Positions 11,182 to 23,918 of a DNA stretch of 64,000 nt are shown here, piece after piece. Made by a program: the position numbers and the translations under genes. Within the stretch, counting starts at the first letter, position 1. Every line of letters begins with the position of its first letter. The stretch spans positions 1 through 64,000 of the forward strand of contig NW_020312112.1 in NCBI RefSeq assembly GCF_002999335.1, read 5' to 3'. Under the pieces are notes generated by a model, which worked only from the letters and a program-made list of their open reading frames with translations, was not told where the DNA came from and did no database searches. The DNA is from Cyclospora cayetanensis (Eukaryota > Apicomplexa > Conoidasida > Eucoccidiorida > Eimeriidae).

Positions 11182-11709
11182 CTGCAGCCAGCACCCGCTG
11201 GGAAGCAAGCTGTCACAGAAGCACACACCACAAAACACGGCTGTGAAGAAGGCTGCGTGCGGGCTTGCAGAAAAGTCTGTGCCTAGGGAAGTTCCCCCTT
11301 TTTCCTCCGCCTCTTTTCCCCGCTGTCTGCGTCATTTCCAAGAAGAGCCACACAGGCATCACGAGGCGCACACTTTCAAACGCCTCTGCGGGATACGCTC
11401 AAATCGGAAAACTGCAATTGCAGCCCTTCTGCTCCCTTCCATAAGCCACCATACCGACAAAAAAAGCAGCCGCTGATGGGCGAAGGGACACCAGCTAGCT
11501 AGCCAACAGCTAGCTAGCCAGCTAGCTAGCCAACATGCCACCCGAAAGGGCTACCTGGCTGCTGCGCCGTAAAAATGCAGCTCGCTCTACGCGCAACACT
11601 GACTAGCAAACCTCGTAGTCAGGTTCACTCCGCCCCCCCAAGCGCTAGATGTCTGGAATCTAACTCAAGCGACACGGAGTCATAGCAGCTAAATACAAAA
11701 CCGACTCAC

Positions 11710-12500
11710 TTTGCTGCCCGCAAATCGCTGCAGGCGCTCCAGGGAGGTTTCGTCTTCCACTTTGCCATTGAATCTCTCCAGGGCTGACGCAAAGCACACA
11801 CACATACACACACATACACATACACACACATGTATACACACAAGCATACACGCATACACGATCACACATACACCCATACATACATATATATATATGTATG
11901 TACACGAACACATACACACACATATTTGTACACAATCATACACGCGTACACATATTCGATCACACATACACCCATACATACATATATATATATGTATGTA
12001 CACGAACACATACACACACATATACATACACATACACATATACCCTCAGCCTTTGACTGGTCAAAGTGAACACCAGTTCTTTTAAGAATCGCGAGCTGGT
12101 CCCTCCAAACCGAAAGCCCTCCCTGCCGTAACCTTGCGGCGTTAGCCCTTGAAGAATACGAAAGGAATTTGGAGCTGATGCACATCGCAAGAACAGAAAG
12201 ACTCTCTTACCGAAGAGCTGACGGTTCATAATCCTTCCGACACGGTTTCTAGAGACCAACTCCGCCGCAATTCTTGCTGCTGGCGTGCGCCTACCTCTCC
12301 CCCCTCCACCCTCAAAGACAGCTTATGCTGCAGCTGCTGCTGAGAGCGCTGGTGTGTTGTTAGGAGGCTTCGTGGATTCAAGGCTGCCGCTGAGCTGCTG
12401 CTTCGACTGCAGCACTGGAGAGTCCATGCTAGGGGGACCGCTGCCAAGCAAGTATTTCCGCCGTCTCGAGGCGGTAGCAGAGCTGCTTGCCAGCGACCTT
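11710..12500 (-). CDS. Possible upstream exons of the HEAT-repeat gene
   Basis: A short stretch at 11,783-11,710 is flanked by a CAG acceptor and a consensus GTGAGT donor and reads 'LERFNGKVEDETSLERLQRF'. Upstream, a candidate exon ending near 12,055 (GTATAT donor) can join it in phase, and another at about 12,280-12,186 ends in a GTAAGA donor. The 12,056-12,190 segment is open in several frames on both strands, including a plus frame with 'LEEYERNLELMHIAR', so I cannot decide its strand. These are most likely the 5' exons of the minus-strand HEAT gene, but no start codon is fixed. Confidence 0.3.
11795..12040. repeat. Microsatellite with a duplicated block of about 98 bp
   Basis: CACATA/TACA repeats contain two near-identical copies of a block that begins GATCACACATACACCCATAC. 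The copies start at about 11,861 and 11,959, so the dinucleotide tract grew by a larger tandem duplication as well as by slippage. Confidence 0.85.
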
Positions 12501-12729
12501 CGCATGAAACAGCGCCTCCTTCTAAGAATAAAAGTGAGCCAAATACAGACGTCCCCGTTCGCGTGTGCTGGCCTAGGCTATGGCGCTAGAAGCGGTCTTG
12601 CCATAAAGAGAAGACGGGTGTGGCACTACTTGAATCGCACATTGGCGGCTGGATTTCTAGGGGGTAAAAAAGCAACAAATGTAAGTGCCGTATCCACTAC
12701 TAGCGCAGCCGCTGCATGCGCGTAAAAGG

Positions 12730-15555
12730 TCAACCTGGCCGTCGGCGTGGAGGGCAGCAGGGTGACGTTTGTGCATTTTATGATTTTCGAATGATATTTT
12801 CCGCTAGTTCTTAATAGTTGAGTCAAGCATGTGTAATTATAGGTCCTCACAGCCGGCAAACTGAAAGCAGCCGCTATTACGTTGAGCGCGGTACGCGGCT
12901 CACGGGTGAAAAGCTGGCTGCTGTCTTGTATGTGTTCCTGCGTCTTTCCCGCTTAAAATCAGAAAGCCAATATTACACAAGTTCTATTTCGTAAAACTAC
13001 CATTTCCCTATCCCTGAAAGCAGGATGAAAATAGACCAACGGATTTCCCGTGGCGGGATCTTACTGCTTCTATAATACACTGCGACGACCCTCTTCCTAA
13101 TTATCACATGCGGTAACAAACTACCGGCCCAATTTTAAGAAATTGTTCTACTTTTTTCGTTAATGCTGACACTCTCCTGCTTGTCTGCCATTCCACTATG
13201 TCCCTCAGGCAGGGCACAAGTCGGAAAATCCGAGATACTCTCTAACTTCTTGTAGAGCAGCATGTAGCTGTAGCAGCATGATGTTCTACACATAGAAACA
13301 AGCGACTGCGCTAGTTCGATTGAGCCTAGAATTCTCTAAAAACTGACTTATTCGTTTGTCTGCCTGCATATCTCGTTTGTTGCGGAGTACCGTTATCATG
13401 CTACATGAAGACGCAATGTTGTGGCCGTGTGCGCTAGATGCTTTCTGCAGCCAGGAGTCAAGGTGCGAAGTGCTTAAAGGGCGTAGATACATGCATATTT
13501 GGCAACCCTTTTCCCTTATGTCTGGAACTTGGAGGGGCACTGGCGGGGGAAAGAAGGTGCACTTGAATAAATTCTAACAGCCTTCTGTTACGTTTGCAGT
13601 AATTCAGAAGTCAACTTTCCATAAACAGAGTTTCCTCAATAGACAGCTGCAGTAGGTAGCACGTCGTGGTTCAATGCAGTGGTTCAGTTCTCCTCTCGTC
13701 CTATCTACGGACTGTAGATGCAGTGGGGTGTCAGAAGCCCCCACAATTGTTTTCTGGGGTCGATCAAATCATTTTCGTGATTTCAAAAGTCACATTATTG
13801 GACAACATACGGAAGGAAAAAGCCGTCTGGCGGTGGAGGTAGACGGCGACACTATGCCTGTTTGAGCGGCAGAGGCCGGCATGCAAGGTGATATGAACGC
13901 AACAGCTCTGTAGCTGGAAGAAACGCATGATTCGTCAACAGACAATGCTTAAGGATGCGTCGGTGGGGTTGTACGACCAGTAAAGTGTGACGGCCGCAAG
14001 GATGGCCGGGTTTCCGATGGCATCGTTAGCGTTTTGGCAATGTACGTCGCGTTTTGCTCCCCAAGACAAAGGAAACGAGTTTTCCGTGCAGAAATAATTG
14101 TTAGAGACAGAAATACTTACAGTATAACTCAAATCGTTAGCAGGTTGTCGCCAACCTGAAGGGACTACTACAGCTCATGTTGTTTAGCAGAGCCCCCGCG
14201 ATCAGCGCAACAGCAAGCTAGAGAGAGCGAAGAATTCTGAAGCAGGAGAATGTATCGATAGGTTGGGATGCCACGAAATATGAAAGTTCGGCTTGCGAAA
14301 GCCTTAATGTAGACGAATAGCGTACTTATCAGTGGCAAGCAGCTTCCCAGCGACACACGTGCACCCATTGTGGAAAATTGCATCAGATAATCCGGAATTA
14401 CACAAGCATACAAAAGTCAAAGAACTTGAACTGTGGGACCGGGTATATCCAAAGCAGGATGCCTGACGAGCAAAGAAGGCACATCAGGGAAGCCGAAAAT
14501 GCCCTGACAGAGGCTGTGGAGCCTTAAAGGGGGCTACGATGGACATAGCCAAAGCTGGGTACCTTCCATCGGTCAACTTTGCGCTGATGCAAGCGCACAT
14601 AAATGGTTCGAAATCGCTGGCGTTGTTTGTCACTGGGTTGCAAGCGGTTGTTTAAATCGGAGACGACGCAAATGTGCAGTCTGCATGTTAACTCGTTCGC
14701 GCAGTGCCTAATACTCTGGCTTGTTGATGGGCGGCAGAACGCACGAATTCGCAAGGGTGCTGCCGCTAAGTGCGTCTCTTAATTAGAATCCTGTCGTATT
14801 GACATCGTCAAATACTTTTATGTTGGACCTGCGTACCACTGCGTTATCGTGGGAATGCCAAGTGTAACCCGATTAAAGGCACACTTGGGGGCAGAGCTTC
14901 TCGCGTTCGAGTTTTGTGCGTGCCGAAGCGCCTTGAAGAAGCAGCGTTCAGCTCATTCACTGTGAGCGGCATACAATCGGGACTTCAACAAGGTGAGGTA
15001 GGGCCTTCGTGAAGGCGCCTCAGCAGTGCATCTGGGGGAGATGATTCTCAACATCCAGGCGTCATACGATTTCGGAAGAGGTCCATCGTTAGGGAAATTC
15101 AGTTGCTTCCTTAGTGTAGTCTCCTGACAGTAGGGATGGGCAAATATCAAGGAGTTGTTCGAGGTTGTGCTGGATAGTGATGAGCTGCCAGCAGGTTAGC
15201 CACCAGCTGGTCGTCCAGGTGCCGGTGTTGCTAATCTCTTGATTAGCCTCAAGCCATGTTCCTCGAAATAGAGGTTCCCACAGCACGAAGAGGAAACTGA
15301 GCGTCAGGCGGATGGCAATTTGGTAAAGAAGCGCAAAACGCAGAGCCAGACCAGCTTTTTGGGCATAACCCAGTACTGGAGCCGAAGAAGGAGGAACGTT
15401 GGCTCATTTTGTTATTTTTAGGCCCCTGAACAGGTTCGCTATGAAGCAGGGATTCTCGCTGCCACTATGAACGAAGTAATTGACGAAGTAAAGAGATCAG
15501 CAGTCTGTTTGACATTCGATTCCAACCAGGTGCCCCCGTAGTAATCCCCATTCAT
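12730..15555. other. Repeat-poor P segment, no gene recognised
   Basis: CAG-type repeats stop at about 12.7 kb and the composition becomes balanced, with stops in all frames. The longest frames (60-85 codons) have no family resemblance. Short minus frames at 14.5-15.3 kb look faintly protein-like and could be more retroelement debris, but I cannot place any motif. Confidence 0.5.
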
Positions 15556-15559
15556 CCGG

Positions 15560-17420
15560 ATGAGTGCAACAAAACGGCGTGCAACTCTTACATTGACAAA
15601 CTCTTACATTGACAAACTCGAGTATACCTGTTTGGACTTGCCAACACCGCAGCCGAACTACAATGCCAAGACTATTGGGGCTTTTGCGAGCCACCCAGGA
15701 AGCGGTGGGTGGCCGTCGATTTCTACACGGACGACTACCGACTGTTCAGCCCGAGCTGTCAAGAGCACTTCCATCACCTACGGCATGCGCTTCAGCTGTT
15801 GCGAGATAAAAGGTAGTGGATGGGGCCACAAAAGTGTGTTTCACAAAAACAAGTGTGCTTGAATTTTGCTTTCGCTTGCAGGGATTGAGGCAGTTTTGTT
15901 TAAAACTGAACCATTCATTTTTGCGCACCCGAAAGGACCCTGAGAAATTCTCTGAGCTACCATATTAGACCAGAAAGCTATTACCGCAATAACGGTCCTA
16001 GCGCTGCCCCGTTCACTGATCAGCTCGAGAAGGCATACTCCATGACCTGGACGACGCAGCCTGATGTCGCATGAAGAATGCTTATTGGGGACATACCAGC
16101 ACCTCCGGTCCTTGCACTGCCCAAATAAGCTCCTAACAGCTGATGCTAGTGACTTAGCTGTTGATTCTATTATCTTTCAGCATCAAAACCGAACAGCGGT
16201 ATAGACTAGGGGAAAAGGAGCTCTTCACGGTGTGGTGGGAAGCAGGAAAATTGTCCGCAGTATTTGAATAGGCATCCGTTTGTAGGCCAGACAGTCCATC
16301 AGTTTTTGATGCACCTTAGGAAGGGTTTCAGGACTTTACTAGTCCTGGGGTGATTCGCTGGCGTTGGGGTCACGGTAGTGTGACTATACGGTGAAGTATA
16401 TGTAGGGCATTAGCGAATTCGTCGCTGCTGAGCTCTCGCGACATTTCACTGACTTACTCTTTGAAGTTGGTTTTAACGATGCGCAGTAGATGTGCTCTCT
16501 AAGAGCATAAGCCCTCCATTCTGCCAAAATTTAGAGTGGCAGCAGGGTGAAGCACTACCACGAGTAGCATGACCAGCTGTATTCCACAACGAAGCGCCGA
16601 CTTCGTCTATTTTCTCCCACAGCGTTGCTTTCGCACACAGCACATGACTATGTCTTTCAGGCCATAATGAAATTCACATCATAGTAAGGACGCTCTCACT
16701 ATTCTTTTGGTGGCCCGGGTCGCATAGCGCAGCAATGGAGCATGCACTGTCATTCCTCAATCTTTGGTAACTGAGGCCTGGCAAGTCTCCTTAACCAAAG
16801 CTTTCGCAAAGCCTTTTTGCTTCTAGATAAAATATGCACTGATCTGTCTTGTGCACAATTGCTGGACTACCGAAGGTCAAGGGTCAAGATAGCGTATACT
16901 TCGTTGTCGACTGGCTCAGCGAAAATGCCCGTAGCCTCCTTTGTTCTAGTTGGGTCACGGCTTCACGAAGTCGCTTAATAATTTTCACGTAATTCCTGGG
17001 CCCCTAATGGAGTCAACAGGAACTCCATTACGCATAAAGATCCGAATTTTGTTAATGCATTCTGGCGTGACTCTCTGGACGGCCAACACATTGACATTAA
17101 GGTGACCACACAATCCACCTTGAGAAACGCGGACAGAGAGAGCACGTTAACGCACTGCACTGTAGTATTTGCAGTTTTGTGACTACATAGTTCCAGTTGT
17201 GTGTTTTGCTTTTAGCCCTCGTGCTAAGTGGGCGTATAACACAACAAACTATTCGTCTACCCACTTACTCTCTCCCATCGATGGTCTCATACAAGGAGCC
17301 CCAATCCGCTCCAGGCGTGGACCTCATGGTCCAGGGCCAGCATCTACTCTTGGCTGCAGAAATATGTGGGAAAACACAGTATGGTGCACACAAATATATT
17401 TGCAAAGCATAGGAGATACG
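15560..17420 (+). mobile_element. Decayed Ty3/gypsy-type retroelement (RT, RNase H, integrase)
   Basis: Fragments of pol lie in the canonical order on the plus strand but in different frames with stops. At 15,705-15,800 'VDFYTDDYRLFSP' plus 'EHFHHLRHALQLLRDK' matches the Y-x-DD palm and following helix of gypsy reverse transcriptase. At 16,126-16,200 'LTADASDLAVDSIIFQ' matches the RNase H entry motif, and at 16,214-16,270 'EKELFTVWWEAGKLSAVFE' matches the RNase H EKELLAV block. At 17,223-17,310 'AKWAYNTTNYSSTHLLSP' followed by 'GAPI' matches the integrase AEFAYN...SPF...YG..P block. No gag, LTR or intact frame was found for this copy. It is non-functional. Confidence 0.75.
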
Positions 17421-17429
17421 TGCATGGAA

Positions 17430-19640
17430 TGATAAGCGGTGGTGGATTGCTATCTGCATAGTTGGTCGTGGTGGATTGTCAGGGTGTACAAGGGGCAACA
17501 GAATGTTATCAGACTGAGACATTTGAGAGCAAGTAGCCAGAAGCTTTTGCAACCCTCTCACGGGTGTATGCTGCTAATTACCTTATCGATTTTCCCAAAG
17601 TTGGCGGTGTTACAGGTTTATCTGTACTGGTTACCTCTTAAACATTTTGAAAATCTTCAAGTCACTCGCAAACTTTGCCATAAGCAGGTGACCCGAAGGG
17701 GCCGGATTCCCCACGGGGAGCCTTGTACGTGCTGAATTTTAGGACTCTCGCTGCCGAGGACGGACACGACGGAAGTTCAAGCGAAAAGGGGTGGGGACCC
17801 GCAAGCCCAGTGGTTGACGGAAGACCAGTTGCGGGCTGTATTGCGGGCAAATTTTTGCGTAGCACTATTTGTGTTACAATGCTAGTCAATGCGAACAGAA
17901 TTCCTTGCATTTCCCGGCAAGAGTACTTTCCCAGATCATACTCGACCCGAAACAGCTACGTTCATTTAGAAGTATTTTTAAAAGTTGCCGGTTGCTACTT
18001 CCAAGGTATTCACTACACTCAAATTTATGTGCACTCACTCCCAGCCATGTTGTCTCTACATGATTCTTGCTTTGAAATAGAATATGTTGAACGTGTCGGC
18101 TGTAGTGGTATGCGGATACTGCTTTTTGAGGCATGGATATACTGCTGAGCTAGTGGGTATTTCGACACTCTTTTGCCACTTACTTGTCTTCTTTGGTTGC
18201 AGATTTTTCACCTACTTTGGTGATCGAGCGATAATGGGCCATCAGGCGGCCACCGTCGTGTTTGTTTGATCCGCCGTACGTTGCTTGCCAGCATATGTGT
18301 CCTTCTTTCCTTCTGTTCCACTTCAGCGGTTGACGCATCTATTTTGTGCTTTTCATTTCGCACTTTTTTTTGGGTTCTCTGGCTGCGTGTATGGTAGAGA
18401 TGGGGTGAGAAGCCATCCGCCCTCCTGCATGTGGTTGGTTTCGATCAACAGAGAACAGGGCAGGAGAGCGCGCGCTTTGAAACAGGACAGGGTTGAAGGG
18501 GAAGGTTCAGCGGACCAAGCTACATCTAGACACGTTCTAATGCATAAAATCTATTTGATGCAGCAAATTGCTTGGGTATAGATACTTGGTTTGGCTGTTC
18601 AAATGTCTTTTTCATTCGAAGGATTGTTAGCTTACCACGCTAGGTTGTGTGCGTGTGGGATGAATGCAATGTACAACTAGCTAGGAGTGCTCCCAGTTCT
18701 AGGAGGTTGCAGTATCGCGCATGCTAGCTGTCTCTATTCCCACAGGTTGGAGCCCTAAGGACTCTTAGGTGTGAAGTGTAACGATCTATCCGAAGTCTAG
18801 AAAGACGCTTGAGTCCAGACTCAAAATAAATTTGATAGAGAATAATCGAGGATTTTTTCACCAAAACTTCATCCTTCCTGTGCCCGCGCCTCTCAGGGTT
18901 ATGATATGAGGCCATAGGGACAATGAGGGTCTGCGTAGCTGCACCCTCTCGGTATCCGAGCATTTACAGCTTGTTGCACTTACCACTTGGCGAATACGCA
19001 TGCAATATGTTTTCGTATCATTCCAGGCTAACAATTCTAGGCAATAAACACGATACAGACATAGCCAAAATCAAACAGTCACCTGCTTACCAATTTAAAA
19101 CTAAATTTAGTCAGGGCAGTAGAAAGTACCATGGTACTGCTTTTCCTGCACAAGAAAGATATGGCCTGACCCGTCACATGCAAAGTACATGATCCAAGCA
19201 TTAAAACATCCCAACAGTGCTATGCATATAATGGAATAATGGATGGCCAATGCAGTGAACACGCAGCGAATTCTTGATAAAAGTTCAGCGTATACTTTGT
19301 GTGTTTGTCTTTTAACGCCGTCGGGTGCAAACGCAGGGACGCCCTTCCACGCCAAGCGAACAGGAGAGATCGCAAGGCAGCGTGTGCAACATATGCGAGC
19401 ACAGAAGTAGCTCCCTCTATTTTTTAATTGGGTCATTGGATCGAAGGCAGCACCTTAGTTTCTATCTCAAATCCCTTTTCTGCTGCAAGCGCGTTTGTTT
19501 AAACCTGGTTCCCAAGATCCTCCCGAGCATTCGAGAAATCGCAAGGGTACAGCAACAGAAGCACTCAGCAAGATGCAGTTACGGTAGCAGTATCCAAAAG
19601 TTTGTATTACCGCATATTTACCAATTCTAAAATCGAGGTT
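17430..19640. other. P segment, no gene recognised
   Basis: AT-balanced sequence with stops in all frames. The region just after the integrase relic may hold its eroded C-terminal tail and 3' end. CAG-type repeats resume near 19.65 kb. Confidence 0.5.
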
Positions 19641-20099
19641 CCTCTGGACGTAGCAGTAGCACCAGCAGCAACAGCAATGATATCAGATAGCACAACAAGA
19701 GCAAAAGCAAGTAGAACAACAGTTGTAGCATGAAAGAATATTTATTGGTACGCTGCTTCAATAGATCTGGCGAGTTTGTTGCTACTGCTGCTGCCACTGC
19801 TGGTGAAGATGCCAGTGCTGCGGTTCCGCTGCCGCTGGTAGGCAGCAGCGCATACGAGGGGTAGTTGCAAACGCAGTAGAAGCCGTTGCATTTGCAAAAA
19901 AAATTAAGTGTAGAGGCGTTTCACGTTTCAGTACCTTGCGGTCGTATGTCTCTGATCCTGCGGTAGCCTTGGGGGTCACCCGCAGCCCCCGACGGCGGTG
20001 TCTGTGTCTGCTAGTGCTGCTGCCTCTGCTGTTAACAGCTGAAATTTAATGCAGCTCACGATGCCTCTGCGCAATTATTAGGCTAAACTCACCCTGCTA

Positions 20100-21115
20100 C
20101 TGTCTTCGGAACCACCAGACATCGTGGCCGGCATTGTTGTCGCCTCCACTCCTGTTGCTCGACTAGCCGTTTTCACAGATCAGCTTGCTGTGCTAAAGAA
20201 GCACCTGAAGCCGCGATAAAAACAAGAACGAGAGAGGTCATTGAGCGGAGGGACGCACAGAAACCTGAAGCAGCCGCGGCATTTGCACACATTGGCGCTC
20301 TTGGCATCCAACAGCTGTAGCCATCAAGGGGAACCGTGGGTGTGCTGATGGAGCCCCTCCAGCAGCAGCTGCTGCAGCAGCAACGAGACCAAATCCTGTT
20401 GCAGCAGGCCTCTGGATACTCCATTGGTGGGGAAGAGTCGGCCATAGGGGCCACTAAAAGTGTTGAGCAGAAGCAGCATGTGGCGCTGCAGCAGCAGCAG
20501 GAGCTGCTCACACAGCAGCACCAGCAAGCAGGCAAGCAACTTTTCTTTCACCCATCTCTACCCGGGATACTTCCATAAACTTTGCAAAAGGAGGGGGGAA
20601 ATCTGGGGTCCCTAGTGTGCACTGCTTCGTTGGCAGCAGTGCCTCTACTGCTGCTGCCTCTGCTTCACTTGCCTCGCTTGCTGTTGCGCCTGACGCTGCC
20701 CCCAGAAATTCGCTGTGCCGGTGATGCTACAGGAAACTACAGCTGGCAGCAGTATCCTCCCGTATGGGACTGCAATGGTGGGTGCCCTTCGGTTGCAACA
20801 ACACCAATGCTGCAAGGGTCAGCTGGGGGCCCCTCTACGGCAGTATATGGGGATAATTTAGGGCCTGTTTACTGGACAAGGCCGTTGGATACGCCTTTTG
20901 TACCAGTTTCGTACTATAGTCTGCCCGTCCCTAGCCCCCTGACTGTGTCTCTAGCTGCTCCTGCAGCACTAGCAGCCACCGCACTGCCGGCACAACAGCA
21001 GGTACTTCCACCGTTGCTATGTACGTCAGCTACTGCCCCCACCTACCTACCAGTATCGCCTAGAGTAACCCTTGGAGACTCCCGGCCACAACGGCGACAG
21101 CGCTGGTGCTGCTGA
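20100..21115 (+). CDS. Hypothetical plus-strand gene, Gln-rich then Pro/Tyr-rich
   Basis: Three plus-strand blocks look coding. At about 20,175-20,307 a hydrophilic exon reads 'APEAAIKTRTREVIERRD' and 'AAFAHIGALGIQQL'. From ATG 20,336 or 20,348 to about 20,575 a Gln-rich frame contains 'LLQQASGYSIGGEE'. From 20,582 to the TGA ending at 21,115 a frame opens with a hydrophobic Leu-rich stretch, then a Pro/Tyr/Ser-rich region containing 'NYSWQQYPPVWDCNGGC'. I cannot connect them with certain splice sites, and they could belong to more than one gene. No family is recognised. The reverse strand gives only Leu/Cys runs. Confidence 0.35.
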
Positions 21116-21266
21116 CTGCTGCTCCTGCCTCACTGCATCGCCAAAATCACAACACCCCAGATACTCCTCTGACGTAGCCTAAAGTCAGGAGCAGCACTTT
21201 GCAGCGAACAAAATTCCAACTTTTTTCTTTTGTCAAAAACGCCTTTAGGACACCCTGGGAGGGCGC

Positions 21267-23918
21267 TTAGTTCGCTTGGTGTTCCCGGTGACTAACAGCA
21301 GGGACTGCGTCTTGCCAGCAACAAATACTCTTGTCGTAGAACCCGACAGAGGCACCAATGAAAGGCAACACTCTCCTACTCTTCTGGTGCTGTTGTTGCT
21401 GTTGAGGCTGTTGTTGCTGTTGAAGCTTCTGTTGTTGCTGTTGAAGCTGCTGTTGTTGCTGTTGAGGCTGCTGTTGCCGTTGAAGCTGCTGTTGTTGTTG
21501 AAGCTGCTCTCGAGGCAGACAGCAGAGCTGTGTGATGCCGTATGTCATAGACTCGTGGGGCTGCAGTTGCAGCACCCGCTGGAACGGGGAAAAGGAGCTG
21601 CTGTCTTCTGTAGGGACATGCATCACGAAACATGGGATGCAATTCTCTGAAAGCGTTTGTTGAAGTGCTCTTTCACGGAGATGGTAGACAAATCGGTGCA
21701 TGAAGAGAAAGTGCTTACCGTCAGTGCGTAGTTGCCACACTTCACAGCCCCCGTGGCAGCAAGCAGCTAATAGGAAGGGGCCCCCTGTCACGCTCTCAGA
21801 GGAACCCCAAGTCCATCTTAGCCTCCAGAGGCCTCCAGAAGCCTCAACTTCGTAAAGGGGATGGTGGAGCTTCCGCAAGTCAAAGCAACGAATGTGGCCA
21901 TCGTAGCTGTAGCAGAATGCAGAGAAGCACCAAACGCAGAGGCACAGGCAATGTGTCGTGGGATTCGCAACATGCTTCTTAAAAGCAAGAGTCGGCCTTC
22001 TACAGGAAAACGATTGAGCCCGCGCAAAGAGCCTCTCGAGCAGAAAATCTCTTGCCTTCCAGAGAGAAGGAGCGAGGGGGATGTCGGAACGAAGGACACC
22101 GAAGTAACTCCCATGGAGTGCCTCCGGGTGCACTCTCCTTGTAAAGAGGGGAAACTCTCCGTGCTGCTCCTGCTGCTGTCGAAATTCCCCTCTGCTGCCG
22201 CAGAGCGGCAGCCGTCTCGGATATCCCAGAGACGCAATTTGCAGTCGTCAGCTCCTACACTCATTTTTGAAATACATGCAAGCCGAGCTTACGTACAAAT
22301 AGAGAGGGAAACATGCCACAGAGGGATCTGCTTAACAAGGATATACAGGCTGGTCGCACTAACAAAAATTGCCAGCTGCTGAACTCACAAATCAAGAGAC
22401 GCACACACCAATTCATGGCGGCCTGCTGCCAGTTAGATGCTGCCGCCTTTATGATAGCAGTGTGAGCAAGAACACAGAGCTAGGTGCTGATTTTTCGCCT
22501 CTGCAGGTGAAGGTGTGTGTCAATATATGTACATATAATATATATACATATATATGGTATGCATACAAAGGATTGGCTTACCCGTGGCGATGAGGTTGCC
22601 ATTACAATGCGGACTGACCGCAATAGTCCATGCCTCTGCGTCATGAGCCTTCCTGAAGGAGCAACAGCAGACGCACATACACGCCTTCACACAAAGAGGC
22701 AATAGATAGGGTAGGGACAGCTCATAGTGTAGCGGAAGCAACAGAGAACGTGAAAAAGTGATTTACCGGAGCGCAGCTAGCAGCCTCATCAGACGAGGTA
22801 AAGCTCACCAGACAATAGACAGGAACTGTAAATCGGATATTACAGCAGCACTGCCCTCCGAGCAAGTGACTGCAATAAATCTGCAGTGGTAGAAGACGCA
22901 GCACAAACAGCACTGGAGCTCGACACAAGAACAGCAGCGGCAAGGTTGCACATGCAGCCCTATGCAGCATCAGCAACCAGCGGAACGTACTGCGCCTGAT
23001 TGTGAAGTGCATCGAGAGAAAGGCCTATTTGGTCTCTCGTTGGATCAGACAGCACGGGAATTTTAGCGGTGTGCGTGCAGCTTAGGCTGCTGCCGCTGCT
23101 TGACTCCTCCGACCTGGGCTTCCCAGTCACCCTATATGCATGCAAAGCGCAGTCGGAGCCAATGACAGCCAGCGGCGCCTCAAACTCGTCATGACACAGC
23201 TGCAGGCACAGAAATAGCAGCATCGATGGAAATGTTGGAAACGCAGCAGCTAAAGTAACAGCTAAAGTAACAGCTAAAGTAACAGCTAAAGTAACAGCTA
23301 AAGTAACAGCTAAAGCAGCAGCTAAAGCAGCAGCTAAAGTAGCAGCTAAAGTAACAGCTAAAGTAACAGCTAAAGTAACACCTAAATCAGAAGCTACAGC
23401 AGCAGCTAAAGGTGTTTCAGCGCTTTTCGTGGCTTTGCAAATCGAGGCTGCCGGCAGCCCACCGAGAGTCCGTTATTGCGAGTGCAGCAGCTGTAGCAAC
23501 ACTGAGCACCGCCGCACAGCCACCGCACGTCTAGACAGCCGAATGCGTCAGTCGAATGCTGCAGAACTTCTCTGATATCCAGACTTGGTGCTGCTGGGTG
23601 CCCCCGCGGAGGCTGAACACTGTAAAAGGAGAGGCCCCCCGAGCGAGATCTTGTTGACTCGTCGAACTGGTACATACCAACTACGAAGACGTCATCGCTG
23701 CATGCGTTGCTGGCGGTGCTGCGTCCAACAGGGGATGCGGCAGTCGGCGACTCCCCGGCTGCAGTGTTTGCTGTTGCAAGGAGGCGGAAACGCAAAGCAG
23801 CAGAAGCATGCTGACTCCACGCCTCAATGGAGTCCGGTGTGTAGGGGGCTTTAAAGGAGGCAAACACATTCGGAGGGTCGGCAGCAGGGGCCGTCGCGCC
23901 TCCAGCAATCGAAGCCAT
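21267..23918 (-). CDS. DPH7: WD40 protein DPH7 (diphthine methylesterase)
   Basis: DPH7/WDR85 acts in diphthamide synthesis on translation elongation factor 2, removing the methyl group from methylated diphthine before amidation. The N-terminal exon (start 23,918 or 23,945, to about 23,450) reads 'FKAPYTPDSIEAW' and 'VGMYQFDE'. A second lies near 23,185-22,970. Resolved exons: 22,869-22,809; 22,652-22,582 ('KAHDAEAWTIAV'); 22,254-22,056 ('GADDCKLRLWDIRDG', 'RRHSMGVTSVSF'); 21,906-21,719 ('YDGHIRCFDLRK', 'LLAACCHGGCEVW'); 21,607-21,267 ('PHESMTYGI', 'GASVGFYDKSICCWQ', TAA). The order and the HE-x-EAW, HTMGV, SYDEHIR and FYD-W signatures match the family. A Gln/Leu/Pro-rich insertion interrupts the last blade. 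The intron 22,055-21,907 uses a GC donor. The junction between the second and third exons is unresolved. Confidence 0.82.
23240..23408. repeat. 12-bp tandem repeat (CAGCTAAAGTAA), intronic
   Basis: About 14 units of CAGCTAAAGTAA, with variants CAGCTAAAGCAG near the middle and end. It lies in the DPH7 intron between the first and second exons, so its frequent TAA stops do no harm. Confidence 0.92.

Noticed and set aside
12056..12230. Plus-strand peptide with LEEYERNLELMHIAR as an exon
   Set aside because: Protein-like, but it overlaps minus-strand readings with better splice sites. The strand could not be decided, so it is noted only within the uncertain upstream-exon entry.
12285..12725. Plus-strand 146-codon frame at the R/P boundary
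   Set aside because: It includes a plausible coding stretch (RRLEAVAELLAS) with a GTGAGC donor, but no partner exon or family was found, and overlapping minus frames compete.
21276..21650. Plus-strand Leu-rich frame
   Set aside because: Antisense of the Gln-rich insertion in the DPH7 last exon.
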